NCBI GenBank assembly: GCA_963558565.1
Contig: CAUWGX010000015.1
Span: forward strand, 1-42,466
DNA: 42,466 nt
Direction of reading: 5' to 3'
DNA from: Atopostipes sp963558565
Lineage (GTDB): Bacteria; Bacillota; Bacilli; Lactobacillales; Carnobacteriaceae_A
How positions within the stretch are numbered: the stretch's first letter is position 1; every line of letters begins with the position of its first letter. Below, one piece after another: positions 42,079-42,466 of this stretch. Made by a program: the position numbers and the translations under genes. Under the pieces are notes generated by a model that saw only the letters and a list, made by a program, of their open reading frames with translations, was not told the DNA's origin and searched no databases.

Positions 42079-42149
42079 AGGCACGGACCGGATTTGAACC
42101 GGCGATAGGGGTTTTGCAGACCCCGGCCTTACCACTTGGCTACCGCGCC
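42079..42149 (-). tRNA. tRNA-Cys (GCA)
   Basis: 71 nt. Acceptor GGCGCGG/CCGTGCC, anticodon loop CTGCAAA gives GCA, discriminator U as required for Cys. Confidence 0.96.
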
Positions 42150-42165
42150 AATATCAAATTAAAAA

Positions 42166-42237
42166 CTGGGCTGCCAGGATTCGAACCTGGGATGCACGGG
42201 ATCAAAACCCGATGCCTTACCGCTTGGCCACAGCCCA
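42166..42237 (-). tRNA. tRNA-Gln (UUG)
   Basis: 72 nt. Acceptor TGGGCTG/CAGCCCA, anticodon loop TTTTGAT gives UUG, discriminator G. Confidence 0.96.
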
Positions 42238-42243
42238 ATCAAG

Positions 42244-42317
42244 GGCGACTGATGGGAATCGAACCCACGAATGTCGGAGCCACAATCCGATGCGTTAACC
42301 ACTTCGCCACAATCGCC
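42244..42317 (-). tRNA. tRNA-His (GUG)
   Basis: 74 nt including the encoded extra G at -1 opposite C73. Acceptor GCGATTG/CAGTCGC, anticodon GTG in ATTGTGGCT. Confidence 0.96.
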
Positions 42318-42336
42318 ATTATATTTAATTATACCA

Positions 42337-42407
42337 CAGGGGTAGCAGGAGTCGAACCCACATCAACGGTTTTGGAGACCGTTGTTTTGCCATTAAACTA
42401 TACCCCT
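42337..42407 (-). tRNA. tRNA-Trp (CCA)
   Basis: 71 nt. Acceptor AGGGGTA/TACCCCT, anticodon loop CTCCAAA gives CCA, discriminator G. The T-stem has two G-U pairs. Confidence 0.95.
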
Positions 42408-42411
42408 AAGA

Positions 42412-42466
42412 TGGAGGGAGAAGGATTCGAACCTTCGAACTCGAAAGAGGACGGATTTACAGTCCG
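42412..42466 (-). tRNA. tRNA-Tyr (GUA), 5' end outside the window
   Basis: Only the 3' part is present: anticodon arm CGGACTGTAAATCCG with GTA, a long variable arm (TCCTCTTTCGAGTTC), T-arm GAAGGTTCGAATCCTTC, acceptor TCCCTCC and discriminator A. The long variable arm fits bacterial Tyr. Confidence 0.93.

Overview
This window comes from a low-GC Gram-positive chromosome, most likely a Lactobacillales member (Carnobacteriaceae/Aerococcaceae-like; this is an inference). The reasons are the divIC-yabR-tilS-hpt-ftsH-hslO...lysS-rRNA order, AGGAGG ribosome binding sites, TTG/GTG starts, intrinsic terminators and class Ib RNR. The left edge (1-231) carries tandem promoters and the leader of an rRNA operon that runs leftward out of the window. 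The right edge (41952-42466) is a leftward cluster of six tRNA genes: Tyr (partial), Trp, His, Gln, Cys, Leu.

Housekeeping block, 0.4-16 kb. It holds an AI-2E-family membrane protein, lysS, then a rightward nrdHIEF operon behind a complete cobalamin riboswitch with its terminator. Leftward hslO, ftsH, hpt, tilS, yabR, divIC, a SigH/ComX-like sigma factor and yacP (Rae1 family) follow. Three 11-bp direct repeats lie upstream of the sigma gene.

Variable block, 16-24 kb. It holds a TetR-controlled ABC exporter with two operators on its promoter, an alcohol dehydrogenase-like oxidoreductase, an array of six 40-bp hairpin repeats, a pyridoxal kinase, azlCD and a TauE/SafE permease.

Mobile island, about 24.1-30.6 kb. 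Three related deletion derivatives of an IS3-family element frame two modules. The first is a secreted 221-aa protein with a small membrane protein downstream, a possible bacteriocin/immunity pair. The second is the most interesting find. A PlcR/TprA-type TPR regulator overlaps a PapR/PhrA-like signal-peptide gene. Divergent from them, across a 21-bp perfect palindrome abutting the -35, lies a tiny 33-codon gene with a perfect Shine-Dalgarno. It encodes a class III lanthipeptide-like precursor (VLGLQKL leader motif, S-x-x-S-x-x-C core). Behind it are the decayed C-terminal LanC part of a LanKC synthetase and an intact LanT-like ABC exporter. The cluster looks like a quorum-controlled lanthipeptide locus that has lost most of its synthetase.

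Catabolic block, 30.6-41.5 kb. It holds an allH/DUF2877 gene and a short fdrA (allG absent), a cytosine-deaminase-like amidohydrolase with a transporter behind a candidate 340-bp MITE, then HAD phosphatase, ROK kinase and aldose epimerase. Last comes a CcpA-site-bearing operon of a transporter and an M19 dipeptidase.
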